Assembly: GCA_023301795.1 (NCBI GenBank)
Contig: JALZVU010000196.1
Location: 1-64,000, forward strand
Reading direction: 5' to 3'
DNA: 64,000 nt
Source: Granulosicoccus sp.
Lineage (GTDB): Bacteria; Pseudomonadota; Gammaproteobacteria; Granulosicoccales; Granulosicoccaceae
Made by a program: the position numbers and the translations under genes. The notes below the pieces were generated by a model that had not been told where the DNA came from, did not search any database, and saw only the letters and a program-made list of their open reading frames with translations. The stretch's first letter is position 1. Each line of letters opens with the position of its first letter. Shown here piece by piece: positions 1 through 8,483 of this stretch.

Positions 1-878
1 CGACGCTCACGCCACATGGTGTAGAGCCCCGACACTATAATCAGCAAAGCACCGCACAACATCAGCACATCGGGTCGCTCACCAAACACTAACACGCCCA
101 GCATCAACAAAAAGAGCAGCCTTGAATAGCGAAAAGGCGACACCACTGACACAGGCGCTGTACGTATAGAGGAAATGATCATCAGGTAACCCACTGTGGC
201 AAAGGCTATCATGCTCATCACCAAGAGCCAGTCCGGGCCCACCGGCAACAGGGTCGTTTCCGTCGTTAATACCCAGACCAGCGCAAAAGGTACAGCCGCT
301 AGCATGGTGTAGGCCGCCAGACACGATGACGCCATGCCAGCCGGTGTCACCCGAGTGGTGAGATCACGTACTGATAAACCAAGCATGGCAAACACCGCCC
401 ACAGCACATTGGCATCAAATGCTTGCGCACCGGGCTGCACCACCAGCAAAACCCCTACAAATCCCAGACCCATAGCGCTCCAGCGACGCCAGCTTACCTT
501 CTCTCCCAACAACAGAACGGCGCCCAGAACCACGACTAGCGGCGTGGCCTGCAGAATGGCACCAACGGTCGAGAGGGGTACCAGACGAAGCGCCTGAACC
601 ATACCGAAGGTGCCAGCAATTTCCGCCACGTAGCGAATCAGCAGCACACGCGACAACGCCTGCCGGTTGATCAGACGCTCTCCCTGCACAAGGGCGATCA
701 TGATGAAAACAAGTAACGAACCACCCATCAACAGTAAGGCTGTATGGGCTGATGACATGGCGCCTGCTGCCATTTTGATGAACATGTCGGCAATGGCAAA
801 AGCTGCCATGGACAGCACCATCAAGGCGATACCACGTGAATTCTGCTGATCGTTTGCCTGCACAGAGTTGTCTATCAA
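1..878 (-). CDS. EamA/DMT-family transporter (3' end beyond window)
   Basis: An open frame reads leftward off the window edge and translates as a strongly hydrophobic protein of at least 292 residues with about nine or ten membrane segments, as in EamA/drug-metabolite transporters. Typical stretches are GAILQATPLVVVLGAVLLLGE, which ends one EamA repeat's signature, and a matching SVVSPFRYSRLLFLLMLG in the second repeat. The family exports small metabolites across the inner membrane; the substrate cannot be told. The start is unclear: no ATG opens the frame. TTG at 878, GTG at 863 or an internal ATG at 821 are the options, and none has a good ribosome binding site. An ATG at 892 is out of frame by one base in a run of four T (see findings). 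The C-terminus lies outside the window. Confidence 0.85.
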   Translation of the reverse strand, partial: MIDNSVQANDQQNSRGIALMVLSMAAFAIADMFIKMAAGAMSSAHTALLLMGGSLLVFIMIALVQGERLINRQALSRVLLIRYVAEIAGTFGMVQALRLVPLSTVGAILQATPLVVVLGAVLLLGEKVSWRRWSAMGLGFVGVLLVVQPGAQAFDANVLWAVFAMLGLSVRDLTTRVTPAGMASSCLAAYTMLAAVPFALVWVLTTETTLLPVGPDWLLVMSMIAFATVGYLMIISSIRTAPVSVVSPFRYSRLLFLLMLGVLVFGERPDVLMLCGALLIIVSGLYTMWRER

Positions 879-886
879 AATGTGTA

Positions 887-904
887 TTTCATGAATAGTT
901 CAGG
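887..904. repeat. 18-bp sequence shared with the MFS gene leader at 35031
   Basis: The 18 bases at 887-904 are identical to 35031-35048. On the minus strand they read CCTGAACTATTCATGAAA. Here they lie between the stop of the small membrane protein gene and the first usable start of the DMT gene. The ATG inside the repeat opens only a five-codon frame. Confidence 0.7.
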
Positions 905-909
905 TTTGG

Positions 910-1428
910 TCATGTCATTTTTTTTGTTGCCCAAGCCCCCTTTTTAGCGGCTTTTCGTCGGCTTGCTAACGTCGCAATCATCGGCCCCTGCTCGGCACCG
1001 CTATTGCCTTGATGTGAATACATGGCGTGACTGATCGCCTCATGCAGTGCGTTGGCAACTGCCTGATCGTAACGTTTATGAGAGGCATGCGTCCCGTCAA
1101 ACATCGTGATGCTTACGTGGTAATACGTACGCTTTAGAAACACCAGAACAAACACAATTGCAAAGACAACAAGCGAGGCGCCCAACAACGATTTTCCCAC
1201 CCACTCAGGCAGCATTTCATTGCGCACAACAACACCGGTGTACACCACCAGTACAAGCGAAAAAAAGAACAATGCGTATTTGGCCGGGCGCGGTGTACGA
1301 AAGGTCTTGAGTTCCAGCTTCATGATTGAACGCACTGTGTAGCTGGTGCTCATGAATTTCACCCACGACGAGGTCACCGAGGCACGCCTGTCTCGGAAGT
1401 AGTAATAGGGCTGTAAGGGTCTACGCAT
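910..1428 (-). CDS. Small two-TM membrane protein, DUF6232-like
   Basis: This 172-residue protein has an N-terminal soluble stretch (about 1-48), two adjacent hydrophobic segments (about 50-67 and 80-98) and a basic C-terminal tail rich in Lys and Arg. The N-terminal pattern, with YYYFRD, then ASVTSSWVKF, then a YTVRSI strand ahead of the two membrane helices, recalls the DUF6232 family, but this is from memory of the family's look and not from a search. The function is unknown. The ATG start at 1428 is the only one upstream of the conserved-looking part. It reads in the same direction as the DMT transporter and could be co-transcribed with it. Confidence 0.6.
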   Translation of the reverse strand: MRRPLQPYYYFRDRRASVTSSWVKFMSTSYTVRSIMKLELKTFRTPRPAKYALFFFSLVLVVYTGVVVRNEMLPEWVGKSLLGASLVVFAIVFVLVFLKRTYYHVSITMFDGTHASHKRYDQAVANALHEAISHAMYSHQGNSGAEQGPMIATLASRRKAAKKGAWATKKMT

Positions 1429-1465
1429 ATCAAAGAACTACCAGAACATGGATCAGTCTATCGTC

Positions 1466-1960
1466 CTAATGCAGAACCGGAGGCCTTGCAGGTTCTTCCC
1501 ACTCATCCAGTTCATCATCCAAGTCGTCATAGCCTGTTCCGTCAAAACTCTGAAAATCGTCAAGCTCATCATGAAAAGCAGAATCGGGCTCAGGTGATGC
1601 GTGATGGAGCAGCATGCGCCAGCCGCCGTCCTCCATCTGATAGATGTTGGTAGAGACCATGATACTTACCACCTGACCATCAAGTGCTATCTCTTCTCTG
1701 ACAAGATGGATCGCCAGAGAGTCGTTGCCCGTGTACAAGGTATCAACAATGGAGAAATCCAGAATGGGTGCTTCTGCGAACATCAGCTCAAAGCTTTGCA
1801 TCACAGCAGTCCGGCCCTCGATACGTGAGGCACCAGGGTGGACACACACAATGTTCTCGTCGGTTGACCAGACAGCGTCAAGGGCTACCAGATCAGCGCG
1901 TTCAATGGCATCGTAGAAAGCGGCTTCAGCCTCTTCGGGGGTACTGAATGGTGTACTCAC
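1466..1960 (-). CDS. SnoaL-like / NTF2-fold protein (DUF4440 type)
   Basis: A 164-residue protein whose first 125 residues follow the NTF2-fold plan of the SnoaL/DUF4440 group: an N-terminal helix with AEAAFYDAIERADLVALDAVW, a strand with NIVCVHPGASRIEGRTAV, and a final WRMLLHHASPEP. Members bind small ligands or act as minor isomerases and hydrolases; no specific activity can be assigned. The C-terminal 40 residues are acidic (many Asp and Glu) and probably disordered. The start is GTG at 1960, supported by AAGGA about five bases upstream. It lies just downstream of cysQ on the same strand. Confidence 0.8.
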   Translation of the reverse strand: MSTPFSTPEEAEAAFYDAIERADLVALDAVWSTDENIVCVHPGASRIEGRTAVMQSFELMFAEAPILDFSIVDTLYTGNDSLAIHLVREEIALDGQVVSIMVSTNIYQMEDGGWRMLLHHASPEPDSAFHDELDDFQSFDGTGYDDLDDELDEWEEPARPPVLH

Positions 1961-1996
1961 AAGGTCCTTGGGTAGATCGATGACGTCGTGGATAGT

Positions 1997-2818
1997 CTAA
2001 AGCGCTTCAGGCGGCAGGTGTTGTGTCCAGTCGATTCGATCATCACCAAACACCAAAAAAGCGGGATTTATCAGCGATTCTCGTTCGTTATAGGTCAGAT
2101 TCTGACTGTGCAGGTCACGGATGTAACCTCCAGCCTCTTCCACAATACACTGTGCAGCACCCGTATCCCATTCACCCGTGGGCCCTAGCCTTGCGTAAAT
2201 ATCAGCAACACCCTCGGCCACCAGGCACGATTTCAAGGCAGAACCCATCGGTATTTCAACATGTTCACCCAGATCATCCAGGAAATGCTGCAGACACGGA
2301 CCAATGGTTGGGCTGCGGCTTTTGGCCACGGTGACAGGCGACGACGCACTGCGAACCCGGATAGGCTGTGGTCGTTCCATCCCCACCTGTTTGTAAGCAC
2401 CCATGCCACGTGTTGCATAGTAGGAGACATTCAGAACAGGGGCGAAGATCACTCCGGCAATCGGTATATTGTTGTGCACCAGTGCGATGTTGACAGAAAA
2501 TTCACCGTTTCTTCGCAAGAATTCTCGGGTGCCGTCCAGTGGATCCACCAACCAGTAGGTTGGCCAGCAATGGCGCTCCTCGAACGATATATCGTCTGAT
2601 TCTTCAGACAACACCGGCAAACTGGGTGTCAGCTTCTGTAGCTTGTCGATGATAATGTCGTGAGCGGCAAGGTCTGCCGTGGTTACCGGCGTGTTATCGC
2701 TCTTTAGATCGACTTCGTAGTCGCTCCCATATACTTCAACAATACGCTCACCAGCAGCTTGAGAGATGCTCAGGGCGTCGAGGGTAAGGCGATGTGCGGT
2801 TGGCAGGTCGAAACTCAT
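1997..2818 (-). CDS. cysQ: 3'(2'),5'-bisphosphate nucleotidase CysQ
   Basis: This 273-residue inositol-monophosphatase-superfamily enzyme should hydrolyse 3'-phosphoadenosine 5'-phosphate to AMP, removing the by-product of sulfate assimilation and sulfotransfer. The metal-binding signatures are present: SEESDD near residue 70, DPLDGTREF near residue 93, and EWDTGAAQCIVEEAGG near residue 215. The length matches CysQ, and the DGTREF form is typical of CysQ rather than SuhB. The ATG start at 2818 gives a full N-terminus. Inner-membrane association, described for E. coli CysQ, is not obvious here. Neighbours do not add functional context. Confidence 0.93.
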   Translation of the reverse strand: MSFDLPTAHRLTLDALSISQAAGERIVEVYGSDYEVDLKSDNTPVTTADLAAHDIIIDKLQKLTPSLPVLSEESDDISFEERHCWPTYWLVDPLDGTREFLRRNGEFSVNIALVHNNIPIAGVIFAPVLNVSYYATRGMGAYKQVGMERPQPIRVRSASSPVTVAKSRSPTIGPCLQHFLDDLGEHVEIPMGSALKSCLVAEGVADIYARLGPTGEWDTGAAQCIVEEAGGYIRDLHSQNLTYNERESLINPAFLVFGDDRIDWTQHLPPEAL

Positions 2819-3043
2819 AGCGTGAGCATCGGTTTAGTCTTAATTGGCTAGCGGCATGAGAGGACTTTTATTGAGCGTAGCTCATCCGTCCACACCACTG
2901 TGTATTGCCAATTAACGCCCAAGCTCATGATATTCAACCCCTGTTCAAACCCATACACTAAAGTGTCGTATGCATTTGGGCAAGTGCTGAGCCGCTTTAG
3001 TTCCGCATGGCAGTTCGGTAAAACTCGAACACATGCCAAATCC

Positions 3044-3817
3044 CTAGATCAACCTGTTGACATTGCCCTGTCGCACAAACCGGACCCGTCCCTGTGCATC
3101 AGCGCGTCCCATCTGCCGTAGACCGTTTAGTACGGCTGGCGGGGCATTTGCCGAAGGGGTAAACAACACGTCAGCAGAAAAATCACCCGCAAGCGTCAAG
3201 CTCACTGTTCCGTCCATACTCACATCACCACCATTGGCGGTGAGCGTTATGACGTGAGTCTGCTCGCCGTCGGGAGCTATCACAATCTGTACATTGCCGA
3301 GTTTGGTAGGAACAGGTGATTCCAATAATGCATCGTTCCAGTTCAACGTGCCATCAAAGCGCGTCAGTAGCTCGTTAGCAACGGTGATCTGTTCAATATC
3401 ACCAGAGAGCTGCCCACTAAAGCTTGCAACCGGTACGGGCAACAGTGGCTCCAGAGTTTTAGCCAATGCTGAGAATGCAAAGTCAGTGATCGTAATGTCG
3501 CCATTCCACTGGCGTGCCACCAGTCCTTGCCCCTCGCCCCCATAACCTTCAAAGCGAAACGACACACCCGCGCCACCCGACAACAATGTACTCGGTGCTA
3601 ACGTCCAACCCACGTTGCTAAATTCAAGCGGCAGCAGATCATCGGTAGATCGCACACTGGCAATCACCCCGTTATAGAGTTTGCCACTAACGCCCTCCAA
3701 TGCGACAGGTCCAAGTTGTGGCCGGATTTTATCCACGACAGGAGCTGCCGGGAACAATACAACCATACCGATCACGTACGAAAGGAGTCCGACAACGATC
3801 AGCCAGACAAGCCTCAT
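3044..3817 (-). CDS. gspN: Type II secretion protein GspN
   Basis: GspN is an accessory inner-membrane protein of the type II secretion system. This 257-residue copy has one N-terminal membrane anchor (about 3-24) and a beta-rich periplasmic domain resembling the lipid-transfer-like fold of the family, with VSGKLYNGVIASV near residue 43 and the strand pattern WNGDITITDFAFSALA near residue 103. Its ATG overlaps the gspM stop codon as TAATG, so translation is likely coupled. It is the last gene of the gspG-N run. Confidence 0.88.
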   Translation of the reverse strand: MRLVWLIVVGLLSYVIGMVVLFPAAPVVDKIRPQLGPVALEGVSGKLYNGVIASVRSTDDLLPLEFSNVGWTLAPSTLLSGGAGVSFRFEGYGGEGQGLVARQWNGDITITDFAFSALAKTLEPLLPVPVASFSGQLSGDIEQITVANELLTRFDGTLNWNDALLESPVPTKLGNVQIVIAPDGEQTHVITLTANGGDVSMDGTVSLTLAGDFSADVLFTPSANAPPAVLNGLRQMGRADAQGRVRFVRQGNVNRLI

Positions 3818-4290
3818 TAACTTCGCTCCATATTGAAACGAGCGCTGACGGTACCTTGATTCTTGCGGCTGATGGTCATCGTCGACACCTTCAGCCCATA
3901 GAGCTCAAGCTCAGCAAGCACCCCGACTAGCTTGTCAAATTCCACCTCGGCGAACTGCACGCGTGCCCCGTCAGAGCCACTGGGCTCAACCCGCTCTGGT
4001 GGGTCCATGGCAGCTTCACGAATAACCTGATCAATCAACAGATAGGGCGCCTTGTCAGAGCTCTTGCGCTCACCCTGCCCATTGCCAGAGCCATTTTGCA
4101 ATTGAGGTACGGCTGATTGAATAAACTGCAATGTATCTTGTTTGCCTTCAATGGCCTGTTGGGCCTGCGCTTGGCGCGTAGTCATCGGATACCACGCAAG
4201 CGCGTATAGCATACCGATAACGGTTAGCCCCGCTAGCGCAATCACGATGTAGCGATCGCGGGGTGTTTGACGTAGATACCAGTCTTTCAT
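3817..4290 (-). CDS. gspM: Type II secretion protein GspM
   Basis: GspM pairs with GspL in the inner-membrane platform of the type II system. The 157-residue protein begins with a short cytoplasmic stretch (MKDWYLRQTPRDR), one membrane helix (about 16-33), a coiled-coil-like region with many Gln and Ala, and a small C-terminal ferredoxin-like domain containing QFAEVEFDKLVGVLAELELYG. Size, topology and position between gspL and gspN agree with GspM. The start ATG at 4290 sits 47 bases after gspL. Confidence 0.88.
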   Translation of the reverse strand: MKDWYLRQTPRDRYIVIALAGLTVIGMLYALAWYPMTTRQAQAQQAIEGKQDTLQFIQSAVPQLQNGSGNGQGERKSSDKAPYLLIDQVIREAAMDPPERVEPSGSDGARVQFAEVEFDKLVGVLAELELYGLKVSTMTISRKNQGTVSARFNMERS

Positions 4291-4337
4291 TGTCTGCTCG
4301 TTATTATTTAGTCGGTGAAGCCGTGGGCCAAACAGTA

Positions 4338-5552
4338 TTATTCAATACGTACTCGCCCGCGCACCGTGTTGTTCTCTCGGTTGGCAGACTGCACCGTCAT
4401 GATCAAGGAACCGCGCTTACCAAGCTCTGATTTGAGCACATCCAGAGTGGGCACATCATTCGTGTTCAAATCCAGATCAAAACGCCCATTGCGATAGCCA
4501 ATGGTCCTGAGCTGAGTTTGTGGCTGAGTTGAAAGACTGCTCGCAATCTGCGCCATGCGACTGGTAAACCCATCGGTATTAACCGCGCCGATACTTTCCA
4601 ATGCAGCCTGAACCTGGCGTCTGGGCCGTTGCATGCGCGCATTGGGCAAGGCCTGTGAAAATGCCTCGGCTATCTGCGTATCAAGGGCGGCCTCCTGTTG
4701 CTGCAGTTCACGCACCTCGAACCACTTACCGGCAAACAGAACCACACAGACACAGGCAGCTAAAATGGCTGTGGTTCGCCAGGGCTTCCATGTCTTGTCA
4801 AAATCTTTTTTGGGGTTGTACACGCCTTGCAGCAGATTGACATGCGGCGAGGAAGCCAGACCACTGGCATACAACGCCAGGCGATGATCACAATGGCGCA
4901 CTTCCATATCCAGACCTGCGGGCGCCTCCAGCGGCGTTCCCCCATCAAGACTAAAAGCCACAAGAGAGCTTTGTACCTGCTCGTCAGTACTCGACAGAGC
5001 ACCTTCAATCATCATGCTGGCCATACCCGTATCGGTGACAAATCCCTGATACTCACCCAATCGCACCACCGTACGCCCATGATCCAGCAACGCACTCCAC
5101 ACGCTCACATCACCCTCTGCCGACTTGAGCACCGGTAACGCCAGCGTCTCCGGAACGATCTCGGAGGGGCGCAAACCCGCTTCAGCACAGCGTTCAGTGA
5201 CATCATCCATGATCTCACGCGAGATGACCGCTACCGGATATTCATCATCCCGGCTCTTTGCACCAAGGGCAAAATGCAGATCTTCTACATCATCAGCTAC
5301 CTGCTCCTCCAGAGCGTAGGGCACCGCCTGCTGAGCACGCGCAAGAGATCCTCCCGGGACCACTGTCTGCGCAATTAACACGTCGTCTGCGGGCAAGATA
5401 AGCGTTGCTCGCCTGCCCTCGACACTGTCGCCTGCCTCGCGCAAGGTACCTTCGCGCACCGCTGTGGTGAGTGCACCCTTTTCATCGGCAATGGCCCACT
5501 GGACCAAGTCCTCGCCGATCAAAGGCATGTAAATTATGACGTGTTTGGACAC
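4338..5552 (-). CDS. gspL: Type II secretion protein GspL
   Basis: GspL links the cytoplasmic ATPase GspE to the inner-membrane platform. This 404-residue protein has an actin-like cytoplasmic domain (about 1-255) with PYALEEQVADDVEDLHFALG, one membrane helix (about 264-282, from TTAILAACVCVVLFAGKWF), and a periplasmic part ending in a ferredoxin-like domain. The start is GTG at 5552 with AGGAA about seven bases ahead. It follows gspK by 18 bases. GspE, its partner, is not encoded in the window. Confidence 0.92.
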   Translation of the reverse strand: MSKHVIIYMPLIGEDLVQWAIADEKGALTTAVREGTLREAGDSVEGRRATLILPADDVLIAQTVVPGGSLARAQQAVPYALEEQVADDVEDLHFALGAKSRDDEYPVAVISREIMDDVTERCAEAGLRPSEIVPETLALPVLKSAEGDVSVWSALLDHGRTVVRLGEYQGFVTDTGMASMMIEGALSSTDEQVQSSLVAFSLDGGTPLEAPAGLDMEVRHCDHRLALYASGLASSPHVNLLQGVYNPKKDFDKTWKPWRTTAILAACVCVVLFAGKWFEVRELQQQEAALDTQIAEAFSQALPNARMQRPRRQVQAALESIGAVNTDGFTSRMAQIASSLSTQPQTQLRTIGYRNGRFDLDLNTNDVPTLDVLKSELGKRGSLIMTVQSANRENNTVRGRVRIE

Positions 5553-5570
5553 AGTAAATTCCTGCGGTAG

Positions 5571-6671
5571 TTAAAGCGTATCGCGCGAGCGATAAATGAC
5601 TTTGGTTCGACCAGAACCGTCGCGTTCCAGCAAAGTGTACTGCGATAACCGAATTCCTTCAGCTTCCACATCGATACGCACTTGAAAGTAATTGGTTTTG
5701 ACGTCCAGAATGATATCGGTCGGAAATTCCACACCCTCAGGCAAGGCGACCTCACTTTGAAAATCCTCTGTTGACTGATAGGGGACAACATCACGATTCT
5801 CCCCTTCCAGAGTCTGCGGCGCATCGTCGGCATCCAGATCAAAGATATCTTCACACTCCGGATAATCCTCGTACGCACCCGTATCCCATCGGGATAGCGA
5901 GGCCTCGTTACCTTGTATAGCCTCACCGATAGATGCCAGAACTTCAGGCGTCGCGGTATTGACGTTCAATGCTGTCGGCTGATCTTGCACAGGCAATGCC
6001 GAAATATGCGGGAGTAGCAACTCGTAGTCCTCGGTCTCCGCTTCTATGGCACTACTGAATCCTTTGACTAACTGCAGCTCGGAGACACTGACAAACGGTG
6101 CGTTGGCAGCCCGATAACCGACCTCAAGTCCTGTGTAGTAGTCATCTTCTGCACCTTCACCGGTGAAAGTGATATCGCTATCTAGCCAGTCAATCACCGC
6201 GTCGGCTTTAGTGGGTTCAATATTAAGCGCCTCCAACAAGCGCTTGAACTGATCCGCATAGGAGGGCTGCTGAACTCCCTCAGCATTAATTATGTTGTTC
6301 AGATTGAAGCGCCCTTGCATGTCCACCACACAACCCTGAAGAGAGGCGTTGTCGATCGGGATAGGGGGAATGGTCTGCGCCCAGTCATCATCAAATGAAT
6401 CACTGTTGCCACGAAGTTCATCCTGCACATCACGGTATAGCAGTGCAGCAGCGAAACGCTCACCACTGATACCAAAGGCACGCGCCTGCTGAATAAGCCC
6501 CTCGTTACGCTCGCGCTGCATGTCCAGAGCCTGACTGGAATTGATCGCCACCATGGTAATCGTACCCAAGGCTATAACCAGCACCGCAGTGATGATGGCA
6601 ACGCCCGACTGAGCACTAGGGTTGCGCGATACCAGATAGTGGCGTGTGCGCGTTGTCGTCATGTTGCTCAT
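5571..6671 (-). CDS. gspK: Type II secretion minor pseudopilin GspK
   Basis: GspK caps the pseudopilus tip with GspI and GspJ. The 366-residue protein has a prepilin-type N-terminus: a basic leader, then SGVAIITAVLVIALG, where Gly-Val is the expected prepilin peptidase site. The usual Glu at position +5 is absent, as is normal for GspK. The large domain carries ALNVNTATPEVLASIGEAI near residue 235, a helix-hairpin-like motif of the family. Its ATG overlaps the gspJ stop as ATGA. Confidence 0.93.
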   Translation of the reverse strand: MSNMTTTRTRHYLVSRNPSAQSGVAIITAVLVIALGTITMVAINSSQALDMQRERNEGLIQQARAFGISGERFAAALLYRDVQDELRGNSDSFDDDWAQTIPPIPIDNASLQGCVVDMQGRFNLNNIINAEGVQQPSYADQFKRLLEALNIEPTKADAVIDWLDSDITFTGEGAEDDYYTGLEVGYRAANAPFVSVSELQLVKGFSSAIEAETEDYELLLPHISALPVQDQPTALNVNTATPEVLASIGEAIQGNEASLSRWDTGAYEDYPECEDIFDLDADDAPQTLEGENRDVVPYQSTEDFQSEVALPEGVEFPTDIILDVKTNYFQVRIDVEAEGIRLSQYTLLERDGSGRTKVIYRSRDTL

Positions 6672-7321
6672 CCGGGTAACGCAAACAGCCGGACCACGTC
6701 ACCGTAGTCCTGCAGCTCCAGAGTGAATTCTACGGCCGCCGGCAAACCCGGCTCCTCGACATTCGAAGGTGGCCAGCTCTCTTGCCACTCACCGCTGGTA
6801 TCCAGAAAACGGTAGGTCATGGCCTCGACACCGGTGAGTAACTGACGGCGCCTAACCGGCTGCTCATCAATGGTGTCCAGATGATACCAATACTGGCGAA
6901 TCAGCTTGTCGTCTTCCAGCGCATAGGCCACGCGCTGCAGATTGGAGCGCACAGGCGACACATCGGCGGCAGGATTCGACCAGCCGGCCCGGGTGAATTC
7001 GAACAGGTTCTCACCTTGTAAATTGAACTGAAACGGCGACAGTTCGCCATCGAAGGCTGAGCGCACGGGTCGGTTGATGATTTGTGTAACGTCCTCTGCC
7101 AACCAGTAAAAAGTGCGTTGCAATTCGCTCAGACGCGCAGATTGTGCCTCAATACGATCGCGTGTTTCCGTAATCTGAAACAGCATCTGGAACGCTGCGG
7201 TACCCAGAATTGCCAAGAGAAACATAGCCACCAACAACTCGATAAGCGTAAAGCCCCGCACGGCATGTTGGCCGATGCGAGTACCTGCACGGTTAAGCAT
7301 GGTGCCCCTAGGCCGACTCAT
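6668..7321 (-). CDS. gspJ: Type II secretion minor pseudopilin GspJ
   Basis: GspJ is a minor pseudopilin of the tip complex. In this 217-residue protein the prepilin peptidase motif is RGFTLIELLVAMFLLAI, with cleavage expected after Gly23 and the usual Glu at +5. The body has RTFYWLAEDVTQIINRPVR near residue 69 and a C-terminal VVRLFALPG, both common in GspJ. The start ATG overlaps the gspI stop (ATGA). A second ATG at residue 8 would give a shorter leader of ordinary length. Confidence 0.93.
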   Translation of the reverse strand: MSRPRGTMLNRAGTRIGQHAVRGFTLIELLVAMFLLAILGTAAFQMLFQITETRDRIEAQSARLSELQRTFYWLAEDVTQIINRPVRSAFDGELSPFQFNLQGENLFEFTRAGWSNPAADVSPVRSNLQRVAYALEDDKLIRQYWYHLDTIDEQPVRRRQLLTGVEAMTYRFLDTSGEWQESWPPSNVEEPGLPAAVEFTLELQDYGDVVRLFALPG

Positions 7322-7806
7322 TGTGTGATTCCGGCATCATCGCTAGCACCTTGCCGGTTTTCCGGATTACCCACAAATCCTGTCACGGTGTAAACGTAAT
7401 TCTCGGCATCCTTGTCCAGCCTGACCTGAACATCCAGACGGCGCAGATCAGGATCAGCCACGGCTTGCGTGCGTGTGCGCACGTGCCAGGTAAACTGGCC
7501 CATATCGACTTCTTTATTGGTGGTGCCAACGTTGGGCCAGGCTGGAAGAGTTTGCAATCCTGTTAAGGCGTCGCTGGCCACCCAGCGACCAAATTCGCGT
7601 TCACGCAAATAATCAGCGCGCCAGGCACTGGCGCCAGCTGACGCCACCAGTGCAGAGCAGCCCACGGCAATGATGGTCATGGCCACCAGCACTTCAATGA
7701 GCGTAAAGCCTTTTTGAAGAACGCCTGTTCCTTGTGAACTTCCAAGTGAACTTCCAACGTAACGCAGTCTTGTTGGATGCGCTTTATGTATGCGTCGAAT
7801 ATTCAT
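7318..7806 (-). CDS. gspI: Type II secretion minor pseudopilin GspI
   Basis: GspI starts assembly of the pseudopilus tip with GspJ and GspK. This 162-residue protein has QKGFTLIEVLVAMTIIAVG, with cleavage expected after Gly33, and a C-terminal RLDVQVRL strand. The leader is unusually long for a type IV prepilin-like protein and contains a 12-bp tandem duplication giving GSSLGSSQG. No nearer start codon is in frame. The ATG overlaps the gspH stop codon as ATGA, which supports it as the real start. Confidence 0.9.
   Translation of the reverse strand: MNIRRIHKAHPTRLRYVGSSLGSSQGTGVLQKGFTLIEVLVAMTIIAVGCSALVASAGASAWRADYLREREFGRWVASDALTGLQTLPAWPNVGTTNKEVDMGQFTWHVRTRTQAVADPDLRRLDVQVRLDKDAENYVYTVTGFVGNPENRQGASDDAGITQ
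7732..7755. repeat. 12-bp tandem duplication inside the gspI leader
   Basis: Two 12-base units, ttgtgaacttcc and aagtgaacttcc, lie head to tail and differ at their first two bases. On the minus strand they encode the repeated Gly-Ser-Ser in the GspI leader, upstream of the prepilin cleavage site. Confidence 0.75.
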
Positions 7807-8348
7807 GATCCTGACAACTGTTCAACAACCACCGGCAGCACTTCACCAGCAGCCACTTCGTAGCGAAACTCCCCCTCCAGATCGCTAATCAGTATCCGGA
7901 AATCGGGAATGATTTCGCCATTGGACAAAAATATGATGTGCGGTCGGATCGGGTTCTCATCGCTCGCATCCCTTAACTCTTCAACCAGGTCTTCCAGCAC
8001 AATCGGCAGCCCTGAAATATCAACAGCAAATTCAAGTGCCACCTGTGGGGTGCGAAAGCGTAATTGCTCATCTTCAAACATCTCCCAGCTCTCCTCATCT
8101 TCATCGTCTTCATCGGTGGTGAGCACATAGAATTCGTACGACTCGGGATGAAATCGAATGCCGAACTGCTGGCGCGAGTACACCGCTTGGTCAGAAGCTA
8201 GCTCCAGAAGCAGACCCGTGCGCAGCGCTGTGTCGCGCATGCTCTTGCCAACGTTCCGGAACTCGATATTGATAACCACTACGCCCACCAATATCGATAT
8301 GATCGTGACGGTGACCAGTAGTTCGATGAGCGTAAAGCCGCGCATCAT
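7803..8348 (-). CDS. gspH: Type II secretion minor pseudopilin GspH
   Basis: GspH is a minor pseudopilin. The N-terminus from the chosen start is MMRGFTLIELLVTVTIISIL, an ordinary short prepilin leader, Gly-Phe cleavage site and Glu at +5. The body has LLLELASDQAVYSRQQFGI, the typical GspH helix after the pilin stalk, and an acidic loop (DEDDEDEES). I chose ATG 8348 (or the adjacent ATG 8345) because GGAAGG stands just upstream. The open frame extends to a GTG at 8456, adding 36 Arg-rich residues, but that start has no well-placed binding site. Confidence 0.88.
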   Translation of the reverse strand: MMRGFTLIELLVTVTIISILVGVVVINIEFRNVGKSMRDTALRTGLLLELASDQAVYSRQQFGIRFHPESYEFYVLTTDEDDEDEESWEMFEDEQLRFRTPQVALEFAVDISGLPIVLEDLVEELRDASDENPIRPHIIFLSNGEIIPDFRILISDLEGEFRYEVAAGEVLPVVVEQLSGS

Positions 8349-8483
8349 CCTTCCACGTGGTAACCCAGTTGTCGCCCGCCCTGGAACAGGGCGCACGACA
8401 TCCACGCCACGCCTGTGGGTGGCGCTTACACTGAGTTGTCTTGGACGATGATGCACAGATGGTGCTCCCTCTACCAGTCGCCG

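Noticed and set aside
2819-3043. A 63-codon minus-strand open frame in the gap between gspN and cysQ
   Set aside because: It has no binding site, no recognisable domain and odd composition; the gap looks non-coding.
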